DNA of 64,000 bases from Brasenia schreberi (lineage: Eukaryota; Streptophyta; Magnoliopsida; Nymphaeales; Cabombaceae): NCBI GenBank assembly GCA_036023115.1, contig JAYKKT010000076.1:2914001-2978000 (forward strand). Reading direction: 5' to 3'. Numbering within the stretch: position 1 is the stretch's first letter; the number at the start of each line of letters is the position of its first letter. Below are positions 44,716 through 56,529 of this stretch, piece by piece. The translations under genes and the position numbers were made by a program. The notes under the pieces were generated by a model. It searched no databases. It was not told the DNA's origin and saw only the letters and a list, made by a program, of their open reading frames with translations.

Positions 44716-46360
44716 ATGTCGAGTCCAGGCTCCCAAGAGGTATCTAGCCACGGCTCATGCGCATCAAGTTCTCACTCTAGGAGGTTTTCGAAAAAACAAA
44801 ACAAGATAGAAGAGATTGAGGACTTGAGAAGGGATTTTGAGGCCAAGATCGCCGCTCTTAGCCAAGAGGCTGAAGCAGGCGACTCATGTTCGTCAAACGG
44901 TGAACCAAAGGCCAAGAAAAAATTTGAAAAACCTCGCAAACACAAAGAGACTTCCGCAATGAAAGGTAACCAATACCATGAGTCATTCACACACAAGGAC
45001 CGTAAAGCCCTACAGCAGCTGCTGAGAGGGCAAAATAAAGAGAAAAGAAGTTACACCCTATCTGATTTCTTACCTCTAGACTATGAAATAGACAATGACG
45101 ATGAAATACTGAACTTCCATCGGTATGATGGCATGGGAGACCCTAGGTCTCACTTGCAGCTTTTCTCTCGTCGAGCCCACAAGAAAAAGGACTCAATGAA
45201 ATGGGTGTATTGGTTCCCTTTGTCCCTCAAGGGCACAGCTGCCAAATGGCTGGCTTCCTACGATCTTAGCCAGTTCGCAACTTTTGAAGAGTTAGCGAAC
45301 TACTTTATGCAGAGATTCTCGCATAATGTAGAAGTCACACCGACTTTAAACACCTTGAGGGATACAAAACAAGGTGTGAACGAGGATGTGCATACGTTCA
45401 TCATTCGTTGGAGGTCTCTCCTAGGTCAAGTGTGAGAGCCAATATCTGAAGGATGTGCAGTCATGCTCATCCTAGATAATTTTAAAAACGAGTTGAAAAC
45501 CCTTCTCTCGCTTCACGAAATCTCAACTTTCCATAAGTTGATAAAGAAAGCATCCCTTTTCGAAACAAATTTGAAAAAAGGGATGTATGATCACTTATGG
45601 AAAGGAAATGCAGTTTTGAAGACTCTCTTGGAGAAGCCCAACACTTATGGGCTACCCACCGCAAACAAAAGGGCAAAACCCCACAAAATCGCCAATGTCC
45701 GGGTCGATCCAAGCCCGGCAAGTGCTTCAAGAAATTTTGAAAAGATAGAAAATAAAAAGGAGACGAGTTTTCAAAAACCCTTCGAAAGACGGGAGTACAC
45801 TCCGCTGGGGCAACCTGTATCGGAGGTCCTAGACCTCCTACTTGCCCAAGGCAAGATCGAACTCCTTGAGATTCCTGAGGGAGTCACTTCGAAGGGGGGA
45901 TTTTTAAACAAATTTTGCAAGTATCATCGGCTCAAAGGCCATGATACAAGGCGGTGTTTCTCCCTCCTGAATAAAATTGAGAACTTGATAGCAGAAGGCC
46001 GACTCCAGGTCGTTGAGGAACCTGAGCCTGCCCAAGCTATCTTCAAAGAACCCTTCCCCAAGCACGCAAGTACCAGTGGGAAGGGAAAAGAGGTATGTGC
46101 TCTCACGATTTTGAAGAATCTAGCGCATGCATGTAAGTCTGGTTTGTCTACTTGTGCATCTACTCTCATACTTTACAAAAAACCAGCCCAAGTAGTCATC
46201 TGGGGACCACCAAGAGTTCCGTCCCCGGTTAAACCAGTTTTAACCATTCAGGGTGCTCCAAATCTCTCGATTAGAGCCATGTTAAGTGCGAAACCTAGGT
46301 TGATCGTGGGGGAGGTGACAAGATCCAGGAGGATCTACCAACCCCCACATCTGCAAAATG
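44716..46360 (+). pseudogene. E4 gag
   Basis: ATG at 44716 starts MSSPGSQEVSSHGSC. The first 239 codons are open and include the coiled coil, basic stretch and Gag core with intact Trp and Gln where E2 and E3 have stops (about 45200-45330). A TGA at 45433-45435 (Arg in E2 and E3) breaks it; 45463 onward is open to 46956. The zinc-knuckle-like CKYHRLKGHDTRRC is at 45916-45957. This is the best-preserved gag N-terminus in the window. Confidence 0.92.
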
Positions 46361-47580
46361 CTAAAAAGGTGGTCAGTGTGCCTGGCCCCTACAAAGCATG
46401 TATTCCTAGAGTTCCGCTGAAAACGGACAAAGGAAATGTCGTTTTAAAGGTATATGACTTCGAAAACCATCTTTCAAAGATTCCTATCAACATGTCCATC
46501 CTAGAGCTAATACAAACTTCGCCTAGGCATAGACTAGTGTTAGAGCAAATTCTAGAAAGAGCAAAGGTTAGTTCGAACATTACCCCAGAATCTTTGTCCA
46601 AACAAGTGGCCTCCATAGGAGCAAAAACGCCCATCGTATTCTCGGAAGACAATGTAGAAAGACCCTACGAGTCCCATAACCAGGCCCTACATATCGAGGT
46701 GGTTCTAAATAACCACTCTATGGATAGGTGCCTTGTTGATGGGGGAGGAGGGCTCAACATCCTTCCACTTCATGTGGCGAACCAAATCGTCACCTTGACA
46801 TCTGTGAATCCAAGTCCCATCGTCATCACGAGATATGATGAGAATACATCTAGACCACTAGGATCTATCGAACTCCCCATGGAAACGGGAGAGATAGCAC
46901 ACACGAGGGTGTTCCATGTCCTGGACATCTACCCCCATTATAACCTGTTGTTGTGAAGGCCCTGGATACACAGCTTGTGCGTTGTGCCATCCACCTTCCA
47001 CAGGTGTGTCAAAATCCCTTTCAGGGACAAAATCATAGTAATCCTAGGTGAGAGTCATCCTCAACTTCAGGGGATCATAAATTCCCCTTGCTTGTCGAGT
47101 TCCCAGACCCACGAGGTAAAACTGGGGCAAATTATGCTCGAGCCACCAAGGCTCACGTTATACAACCCTAGGAAGGTCGTATATGTGAAGGGGGCGCCCA
47201 AGGCTCACCCCCTCAAAGTTCTGACCATTCTAGGAAAACCCAAGAACCCCTTATTTCCAAAACCCCTGGACAAAAAGCCATATGTGCACAACATAGACGA
47301 CAGCAAGTTCTAGGACCATGATTTATACCAAACTTTTTCTAAAAACAAAAAATCATGGAACATGTTGTTAAACATGGGTTATTTGCCATATAAGAGTCTA
47401 GGGGCACAAAATCAGGGTCTCCTAGAACCCATACTGCCTAGGGCCAATCTAAGCCGATATGGGATCGGCTATACTCCCAGAATACCACCAGAACCACCCC
47501 CTGTGACCACTTGGGTCAAGGGTACCCTGGGGCCTATCTTAGAAGAGACCTACGATTTAGACCTCTTATTCAAAGTCTAA
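46361..47580 (+). pseudogene. E4 protease, linker and G-patch-like segment
   Basis: Active-site Asp at 46738-46740 in LVDGGGGLNIL; one codon is lost near 46788 (NQIVTL for YQIGVTL). TGA at about 46954 replaces Gly in LLLGRPW. Linker 46975-47313 ends in TAG (Gln elsewhere), then NMGYLPYKSLGAQNQGLLEP (about 47374-47433). The frame closes with TAA at 47578-47580, as in E3. Confidence 0.88.
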
Positions 47581-47605
47581 CCCGTAGTGTTTTTCCTTTG
47601 TAGGT

Positions 47606-49562
47606 ATGATGGAAGATCCCTTTTATCAAAAATACAAAAACATTTGAAAAATTTGAAATCAAAAAATGGAAAAATCACAAAAGCCAAAATTATTGGAAAA
47701 TCAAAAACTCGAAAAAAGAGTAGTTTCTATAGTTCCCAAAGTACTCGTTTTACAAAAGAACAAAAAAATTGAAAATTTACAAAATTCCAAAAAGATTTTG
47801 TACATAGCTGCTCCTGGTAAGGATTTGGAAAAGGAAAAAGATTTCAAAAGAAACGTTGTCTGTATAACCGGACCAAAAATTTTGAAATCAATAGAAATTC
47901 CGAGTGTCAAACCAGGTCTTTTGAAAATCCATGCATGAAATTTCCTAGGATCTATAAACCTCGAGAATGATCAAAGCCCATAGGTGGATCCCCTTGAGGA
48001 AGATCCCACTTCTGAGCTCCTAGAATTTCATAAAATTCTCGATTTTGAAAAGCCTTCAAGTTCAGTAGGAGGAGATTTCATAGAGATAAACCTAGGGAAT
48101 GATTCAAAGCCCAAACTCATTAAGGTAGGCGCATGTTTGCATGAGCATGAAAGATCAGCATTCATTGCATTTCTACAAACCTACTTAGATGTGTTTGCAT
48201 GGATGCATGAAGACATGCCGGGCATAGACCTTAGTATTGTCGAACATCGTCTTCCCTTAGATACGGATGTGAAACCCATAAAGCAAAAGCGTAAGAAAAT
48301 ACATCCGAATGTACACGCACAAGTCAAAGAGGGTTTACAAGATCTGTTAAATGCCGGATTTATAAAACCCATTGCGTATTCTGATTGGTTATCCAATATA
48401 GTTGTTGTTTGAAAAACCAATGGGAAGATTCGAATATGCATCGATTTTAGAAACCTGAACAAAGCCACTCCCAAGGATAATTATCCTTTACCAAACATAG
48501 ATTTGATAGTCGATAGTACTGCAAATCACGAAATGTTTTCGTTTATGGAAGGATATTCAGGGTATAATCAAATCAAACTAAGCCCACGAGATCAGGGTAA
48601 GACCTCTTTCATAACCCCATGGGGCACGTACTACTATACCGTCATGCCCTTTGGTTTGAAAAATGTCGGCGCCACATACGAGAGAGCCATGACCACGATC
48701 TTCCATGATCAGATTCATGAGCTCGTAGAGGTATATGTGGATGATCTCTTGGCAAAATCCAAATCTCGATGCACTCATATCGAATGCTTACAAAAGATTT
48801 TCGAAAGGCTTAGGCTTTACAAAGTAAAGCTAAACCCTCAGAAGTGTGTGTTCGGAGTAGAATTCGGAAAGCTCTTAGGCTTTATGGTGAGCCAAAGAGT
48901 TATAGAAGTCGACCCATCTAAGTGTCGAGGAATCATAGACATGGCTCCACCCTCCAATCTCACACAAATTCGTAGCCTCCAAGGTCGATTGCAATCCATT
49001 CGCAGGTTTATCTCAAACTAGACGACTAGATGCGAATCCTTCAACAAGTTGTTGAGAAAGGGCACGAAATTTTCGTGGGATGACGACTACCAAAAGTCAT
49101 TTGAAAGACTAAAGGCATACCTAGTTAATCCCCCTATTTTAAATCCTTCAAAGCAAGGAAAACCTCTTTTGCTTTACATTTCCGTGCATGCGAATGCCTT
49201 GGGAGCTTTGTTAGCTCAATACGAGGATGACACCCACAAGGAGTATGCCATCTATTATATTTCGAAAACTCTCTTGGCTTACGAAAGGAATTACCAAGCC
49301 ATGGAGAAGACGTGCTTGGCCCTAGTTTGGGCCTGCTAGAAATTTTGACACTATTTCCTAGATCATGAGATCTGGATAATGTCCAAGCTTGATCCAATCA
49401 AGCGTTTGTTAGAAAAACCCATTCTCACTGGTAGATTGGGCAAATGGCAACTCCTTCTAATGGAGTATGACCTGAAATACCATCATCAGATCTCCATTAA
49501 GGGGCAAGCCCTAGTTGACTACGTGGTTGAGTTCCCCCTAGAGGACGCATATCCCACACTTA
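47606..49562 (+). pseudogene. E4 reverse transcriptase and first RNase H, truncated
   Basis: ATG at 47606 follows the acceptor-like site; a 1-nt insertion near 47627 shifts the frame at once. RT blocks: AAPGKDL, FAWMHEDMPGID, RNLNKATPKDNYPLP, MPFGLKNVGATYERAM, YVDD at 48734-48745. First RNase H follows (LLLYISVHANALGALLAQ, ERNYQAMEKTCLALVWAC). Stops near 47936, 47983, 48410, 49019 and 49337. At EDAYPTL (about 49562) it jumps to 3' UTR sequence, so the second RNase H and integrase are gone. Confidence 0.9.
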
Positions 49563-49724
49563 GTGTTGGCGTGATATCTCCTCCTACTAGGTTTAAAAGA
49601 GAGATTTGCTCAAAAATTCAGATGATCCCATATTTTCGTAGATAGATCTAGGGAGACATCGAAAGGGGTGTTGTCGTCTTTTCCATCATCCAAATAAATT
49701 TGGATAATGCCAAAGAGGGGCATC
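49563..49724 (+). other. E4 residual 3' UTR with polypurine tract
   Basis: About 160 bp matching the end of the E1 3' UTR from about 12427 (TTGGCGTGATATCTCC) to the LTR, with AAAGAGGGGCATC before TGTAAACACC. The missing interior runs from the second RNase H to this point. Confidence 0.85.
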
Positions 49725-52700
49725 TGTAAACACCCCAAAATTTCATGATTTTTTTCAAATATGCTTGGTTTTGCAAAAGCAACCCCAAAGGGCTATTCTG
49801 AGTCTGGAAACCCAGGAGCCTTCCAAACAACCCTGTACATACTTTGAACCTATATATAGGTTTTAAAATGCTATACATATAGTTTTAAAACCTTAAAAAG
49901 GTGTTTTGAAACCCCAAAAGTAGCTTGGCCTAATGAAAGCAGGACCGAAAAGGCAAAAGAGAGCCCGGACCTGGAGCATACTTCAAGCCTGGCACATCAA
50001 CTCTCGTATCAAAATCATCCCCAAATTCTCGGACATCCAAGCCCCAGATATCAGAAATTTGCTTGAAATGAACTCCGGAAGGTGAAAAGAAGAGCGAACG
50101 ATAATGTTGGCGAAGACCCAACGCAAGACAGAGTATTGATAAAGTCAGGCCCCGCACAAACCGTCCGTTTCGAAATGCCATGAAGGAATCAAAAAATCAG
50201 ATTTGCACCGGATCTGAACCATATATATCCAGATCAAAACCCAACATGCATTTAGATTTGGATTTGGATCCCAAGATCCAAATCCAATATCTACATCCAT
50301 GGCACACATCACCTTCTCATAAATGGTGGTGGGGCCTACAAATATTTCACGTGAAAAGCTTGGGTAGAGAGAGAAAAAGGGGTGATAAAGTATGAGTGAG
50401 AAAGTTGGTACGCTTGACTTTTGGTCAAGGGTGGGTTAACCTTGTGGGTTTAGCCTAGAGTGTGGGTTTAAGCTTGTATGCACCTACACCTAACCTGGGG
50501 CTGCACCAACTTGGACATGGCTGCAAGTGGGTCGATGGACCGGCGCCAAGGGGAGGTTCCTAAAACCTAGCCCTAAGCTAGCCCACCTCACCTAGCCACT
50601 CTCCCCTAAACCTAACCCAAACCTAGCCATCCTCACCCAAAATCGCCCCAACCTCACCTAGCCGACCACACCTAGCTCACCTCACCTAGCTAGACCACCT
50701 AGACCCTAACCAACTAAACCTAAACCCACCTTAGTGCACCTAATTAAACCCCTAACCACTAAGTCCCAGCCCACCTAACCGACCTACCCTAAACCACTAA
50801 CGAGCCCCCCCTAATCGACCTACCCCAAACCACTCCCCATGCCCACCTTATTACAAATATCTGGCCCATACCACTCCAACCGACCCAGCCCATGCCTAGC
50901 CTATAAATACCCCCCTCTCTTGCGGGTTCCACTCTCTCTCTTCCACTCTCCCCCCCCCCACTTCCTCCAAGCTCCACCACCTGCCCTTCCACCGCCACTT
51001 CATCACCCGGCTGCCACCTCTCCACTTCAACCGACTCCACCATCTTCCACTTTCGGCGAGGAGCTCCACCTTTCGGCTGCCACCTTTCTTCCACCACCAT
51101 CCGGCCACCATCTTCATCCACCAGCGCCACTTCCATCCACGGTTAGTACCCCACCTCAACCCCATCTAGCCTTTCACCTCTTTCTTTCCCAGCTGCACAC
51201 CCTCATCCACCCGCCAACTTGCATCCTTCCCTTCTCCCTTACACCCAGCCGACCTGTACCATACCCCACTACCTTCCCTTAGTACCACCCACCTTAGCTC
51301 CTAGCTTAACATCCTCCCTTAGTCGCCCACTTCCTAGCCAAGCACCCCTTAAGTTTACTCCATCCACCGGCCACTCCACCACCCCGCTAGCACCCCTACC
51401 TGCTGCCAACATACACCCAAGGAGCTCCCCTTCGGCTGCCCAAGGCAACTCACGAGGCCAAAGCCAAGCAAGTTGAATACGGACCAACTACACGTAAGTA
51501 CCTAACTCAGTCCTTTATATGAACTTGCTTACATTTAATTAAATTTGATACGGGGTTGTAATAATGGAGCGTTGTCTCCCCCCGGTTGTAATAATGTGGT
51601 TTGGCACACCAACACACACGTGCACTTGAGCCATTCTGCTCTCAGCTGCACACCATTTTGGCACACACACGGGCCTTAACAGCCCCTAAGATATAGTTAT
51701 ACTTATATATATTCAGCTGCGTGGGTTTTAACTTATGCTGCGGGTGTTGTCTTTCAATTCCACACTCACACACATTGAGCTTTCGCTCTTACTCTCAAGA
51801 CCCTAGTAAGGGCCATGTTGCAATTTCATTTGGGTGTTTTAATTCAAGTTGTGTGCGTGGTCTTTCAATTCCACACTCACACACATTGAGCTTTCGCTCT
51901 TACTCCCAAGACCCTAGTAAGGGCCATATTGCAATTTCATGTGGGTGTTTTAAATTCAAGTTGTGTGCGTGGTCTTTCAATTCCACACTCACACACATTG
52001 AGCTTTCGCTCTTACTCCCAAGACCCTAGTAAGGGCCATATTGCAATTCTATTTGGGTTTTACATTGCAAGTCGTGTGAGTTGTCTTTACATATATACAC
52101 AACACCCATGCACACGTTGGCGACCTTCGGGCCCATATATATTATAAGTATTTCCCTTCCACTATGTCTTTAAGATTTGGGTTTTAAGGTTCAGCTGTGT
52201 GAGTAGTCTTTCCATATATACACGACACACACTTGCACAATTGAGCCTTTCCGCTCTTAAGATATAGCCATATTTCCATTTTGCAATTTACATTACGTCA
52301 TTTCCCTTCAGCATTGTCTTTCAATTCGGGTTTTTCCCTTTGGAGTTGTGTGAGTTTGCATTGCATACTCGCCATACCACGAGTTAGGACGCATATTGCA
52401 TCAAAGCAAGCCCCATACTCCCTTGCAAAAATCGCCCAACTTAGGTCACTTGCGCACACACCTAGTTGGCCCTAAAAAGCATAATAAGAAAGACATAGGC
52501 ATGTGCAAATCCCACGTAAAATAAAACTTGCAATCATACAAACAAAACCCAAACACTTCGGGTATTTTCAAAGAGGTTTGTTTAAAATGACTTTGCCAAG
52601 CGTACAGACTGACCCTTGCACATCGGTGCAAGAAGGTCTGTGACGAAAAGAGCTCACTTGCTCATAGTCGCCCCGATAGAGTCAGATTTCAAAACTTACT

Positions 52701-52812
52701 TCGCTAGCTTGAGTAAGCTAGCTGGCACGCCCTTGTTACAAAAATGACTTAGACACACAAAAAGGTTCACTTCGGGCCTAAGAACCAGAAGTGGGAATTT
52801 TCCATGTCTACA
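49725..52812 (+). mobile_element. 3' LTR of E4, inserted in host H pol
   Basis: 3088 bp, TGTAAACACC to ATGTCTACA. Palindrome about 50208, CCTAA tract 50560-50830, TATA box CTATAAATAC at 50901-50910, CCA-rich leader to 51480, GGAG/CTCC motif 51547-51596, minisatellite 51745-52150, hairpin 1 about 52605 and hairpin 2 with decamer 52703-52732. GAATT (52813-52817) is the presumed right TSD; its partner was lost with the deletion at 24267. Confidence 0.92.
50901..50910 (+). promoter_or_regulatory. TATA box of E4 3' LTR
   Basis: CTATAAATAC followed by CCCCCCTCTC, at the U3 end between the CCTAA-rich tract and the leader. Confidence 0.7.
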
Positions 52813-53284
52813 GAATTCATGCATTATGATCATAGCCTCCTCAAGGTCTACACACCCCAATAAGATGCCAGTGAAACTCTTTTTATAAAGAATCCCTCTC
52901 AAAACTATGTATCGGGTTGAAATCTTTCGAATAAAAGCTTTGTCTTTAGATGAAGCGAATTCCGAAAATCCTCCGTTTTCTAAGAAATCTTTAATGTCTT
53001 GAAACCAGGGTTTTTCAGTAGAGTTTTGGTTGTTTTGGCAAATCTCCAAATCGTGAATGGATGGAGTGGGTGAGTGCCATATTTCTAAGGATCGAGTTCC
53101 CAAGGTGGGATCGACCCTTAGGGCTGAGCCTAGGATGAGAGGGCATCTCCTATGCCATTGTCCTCTCTTCCTACGTGTGTGTACATGATTTGAATGAATC
53201 GACCAGTTTGGTGGCCAATTCGCGGTATGGAAGGAGTTTTTTATTTTTGACTTGCCAAATTTTCAACACTTTGTTTATGACAAG
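52813..53284 (-). pseudogene. Host element H: second RNase H end and integrase start
   Basis: The minus strand encodes, from right to left, the end of the second RNase H (VIN/KVLKIWQV-like, decayed), SLEIWHSPTPSIHDLEICQN, SKDKAFIRKISTRY, YKKSFTGILLGCVDLEEA and IIMHEF, where the integrase zinc domain would begin. It is broken off at 52813 by the E4 LTR and at 53284 by the LTR of M. More diverged from E1/E3 than they are from each other, fitting an older element. Confidence 0.88.
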
Positions 53285-53748
53285 TGTAAACAACAAAAAT
53301 TCTCACTTTTGGCTTTTGAGGCCTTAAATGAACCTTCTCGTGCCTACGTCGCTTTTAAAAAGTGCGTGCCAGCTAGCTTGCTTAAGCTAGCGAAGTTTTT
53401 TTTTGAAATATCAGACGTTTTGAAAGGCAATTGTGAGCAATTGGGATCTTTTCGCTTGAAACCTTCTTGAACCGGTGCTCAAGAGTTAGTTTAAGCACTT
53501 AAAAAACCTTTGATCTAAACAAACGTATATTTTTGAAAGAAAAGTAAGTGTTTTAATGATTGTATGCCTAAATTACAGTTTTTATTATGAGGGTTGACGA
53601 TTTCAAGTATTTGAGCTTTTAAGCTATTTAGGCCAGATGTGTGTGCTTCAAGTGGCCTAATTTCAGCGAGTTTGAGGGTAGATTCGGGGTTTCCTCTTTG
53701 AAAACATGCAAATGCAAGGATGCACAAATATTTTTTGGGTTTGGTATG

Positions 53749-54881
53749 TGTAGACGCTAGAAAATCCCCGCCTCTGGTTTCTTAGGCCTGAAGTGAATCT
53801 TTTCGTGTGTCTAAGTCATATTTAAGCAAAAGGGCGTGCCAGCTAGCTTGCTTAAGCTAGCGAAGAAATATTTTGAAATCTGACTTCTATCGTGGCGACT
53901 GTGAGCAAGCAAGCTCTTTTCGTCGCAGACCTTCTTCCACCGATGCGCAAGGGTCAGTCTGTACGCTTAGAAAATCGAGTTTTAGACATGATAACCTAGG
54001 GAAAATGTTTGAGGTGTTCGATTGGGCTGATTTGTATGGTTTTCAAGTTTTATTTTCATGTGGATTTGCACGTGCCTATGTCTTTCTTTTTATCCCTTTT
54101 CAGGCCAACTAGGTGTGTGTATGCACACGTGACCTAAGTGGGGCGATTTTGAGCAGGAGTGTGGGGTTTGCTTTGATGCAATATGCGTCCTAACTCGTGG
54201 TATGGCGTATATGCAATGCAAACTCACGCAACTCCAAAGGGAAAACCCAAATTGAAAGTCAAGCTTAACACATGTTCACTCATATTTAATCCCCCCATTC
54301 TCTCTCATACCCAAGCTTTCCACGTGATTTTCTTGTGGGCCCCACCTCCATTTATGAGAAGGTGATGTGGGCCCTAGATGTGGATATTGGATTGGATCTT
54401 TAGATCAAAATCCAAATCCACATATATGTTTGGATTTGGATCTGGATATATATGGTCCAGATTCAATCCAAAGTTGAATCTCTGACTCCTTCATGGTGTG
54501 TTCGAAACGAACGGTTTGTGCGGGGCCTAACAGCATCATTTCAAGCAGTTCGTTGATAATAGGGGCTTGGATGTTCGAGATTTTAGGGATGAATCTGATA
54601 CGAGAGTTGATGTGCCGAGCTCGACATGTGCTCCGGTTCCGGACTCTCTTTCGTTCTTCTAGTCCTGCTTTCATCAGGCTAAGTTTGCTTCGCGGGGTTT
54701 CAAAACATCTTTTAAAAGGTTTTAAAACTATATTATACTTATTTTAAAACATATATAGTTTAAACATATGTACAGGGTTGCCTGGAAGACTCCTGGGTTT
54801 CCAGACTCAAAATAGCCCTTTGGGGCTGCTTTTACAAAACCAGGTGTTTTGAGAAAATCGTAGGATTTTGGGGCGTTTACA
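53749..54881 (-). mobile_element. Short solo LTR (1.1 kb), TSD GTATG
   Basis: TSD GTATG at 53744-53748 and 54882-54886; ends TGTAGACGC and GCGTTTACA. It keeps the U3 start, palindrome (about 54438) and U5 hairpins (53842-53861; about 53925-53960), but about 2 kb is missing at about 54260, where GGGAAAACCCAAATTGAAAG meets TCAAGCTTAA. So TATA, CCTAA tract, leader, GGAG/CTCC motif and minisatellite are all absent. Confidence 0.92.
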
Positions 54882-56529
54882 GTATGATGATGTGAGCTAA
54901 GCTCGAATTGAAAGCAACTCACACACACAACTTTAAAGTAAATACCCGAATAGAAGTGAAACTCACGCGGCTTAAGGGAAATACTCGAACTTGAAAGCAA
55001 CTCACACGACTTGAATGAAAATTGCATAATTGAAATATACTTATATATTTAAGAGCGGAAAGGCTCAATGCACGCATGTGTGTAGTGTAAAATTTAAATG
55101 ACAAACTCACACGACTTGAATTGAACTTGTCGAAATTGAAATATAAGTATATAGTAAGAGCGGAAAGGTTCAATTGTGAGTGAGTGCTCTTGATGTGTAA
55201 ATGGAAAGACAACTCACACAACTGGAATTGAATCACCCAGAAATGCAAGTGCATATACGACTTGAATGTAAAACTCATGCAACTGGAAAATATATAAGTA
55301 TGCTATATCTTATGAGCAACAAAGGCTCAAAAGGTGCGTGAGAGTGTGGAGCAAGTGCTCAAGTACTTCTTGTGTGTAAGTGTGGAAACTTAAATGACAA
55401 ACTCACACAACTTTAATGTAAAACCCAAGCAGCTTGAAAGTATATAGATATGCTATATCTTATGAGCAACAAAGGCCCAAAATGTGCGTGAAGGTGTAGA
55501 GCAAGTGCTCGAGTACTTTTGTCTGTAAGTGTGGAAACTTAAATGACAAACTCACACAACTTGAACATAACAACCCAAATTGAATTGCAACTCACACGGC
55601 TTTCACTAAAGTCTTTAGCTTAAGAGCGAAGGCTCAATGTGTGTGCAATAGTGTGCAATTAAGAGCGGAAAGGCTCAAGTGCACGTGGGTGTCTTGTGTA
55701 CGTTTAAGAGCAATATGGCTCAAGTGTACGTGTGTGCTTCGTGTATCAAGCACCAATATTACATTTCGGGGGGAGACTACGTTCCATTATTACAACCCCA
55801 TATCAAATTGAATTGAATTTTAAAGGAGTAAGGTAAAAATTGAATTTAAACACTTACAAGTGGATGGCTTTTCCTCTCAACCGTGCTTGGGTTTTGTCCA
55901 CCTTGGCATCCAAGAGATGAGTCTCCCTAGGTGGGCTTAGACGTGAGTTTGGGCTTTTTGAGCAGCCGGGTTTTTAGGCTTAGGAAGGACTTTGGTTCGG
56001 CTGGATGGATATTGGCTAAGGTAGGTCACGTCCTAAGTGGGGCTGGTTCTAATCGGCCCTAAGGGGAAAGGCTGCAGCTGTGAGGTCTTAGCTAAGGTAA
56101 GTGGTGTGATAGGTAAGGGCGGCCGGGTGTCGTGAGGTAGGTGCTGGCGTGGGGTACTAGGAAAGGGGTTCGGCTGAGTGGGGGGTAATGGTAGGTAGGC
56201 AGGTGTGGGTGCTAAGGTGGTCAGGTGCTGGAGTTAGGCACTGGGATGCGGCGTTGGGCTGCGGTGCGGGGGTTACAGCAGGGATGGCAGGCGTGCTAGG
56301 GATAGTGGGGTGCGGCGCGGCAGGTGTTGCAGGGGGTTCAGCTGGGACGACAGGGAGTGATGGGGAGTGGTGCTAGGATGGGGTTAGGGAGAGTGGCAGG
56401 TGGTGAGGGAGATGCGGTCAGGTGGTAGGTCACGGTTGGGAAGGTGAGGGAGCGGGGTGCTAGGTGACGGGCGGTGGTATGGCGCTAGGCGCACCGGGAG
56501 ATGGGAGTCGGTGGGTGTCTACGGGAAGT

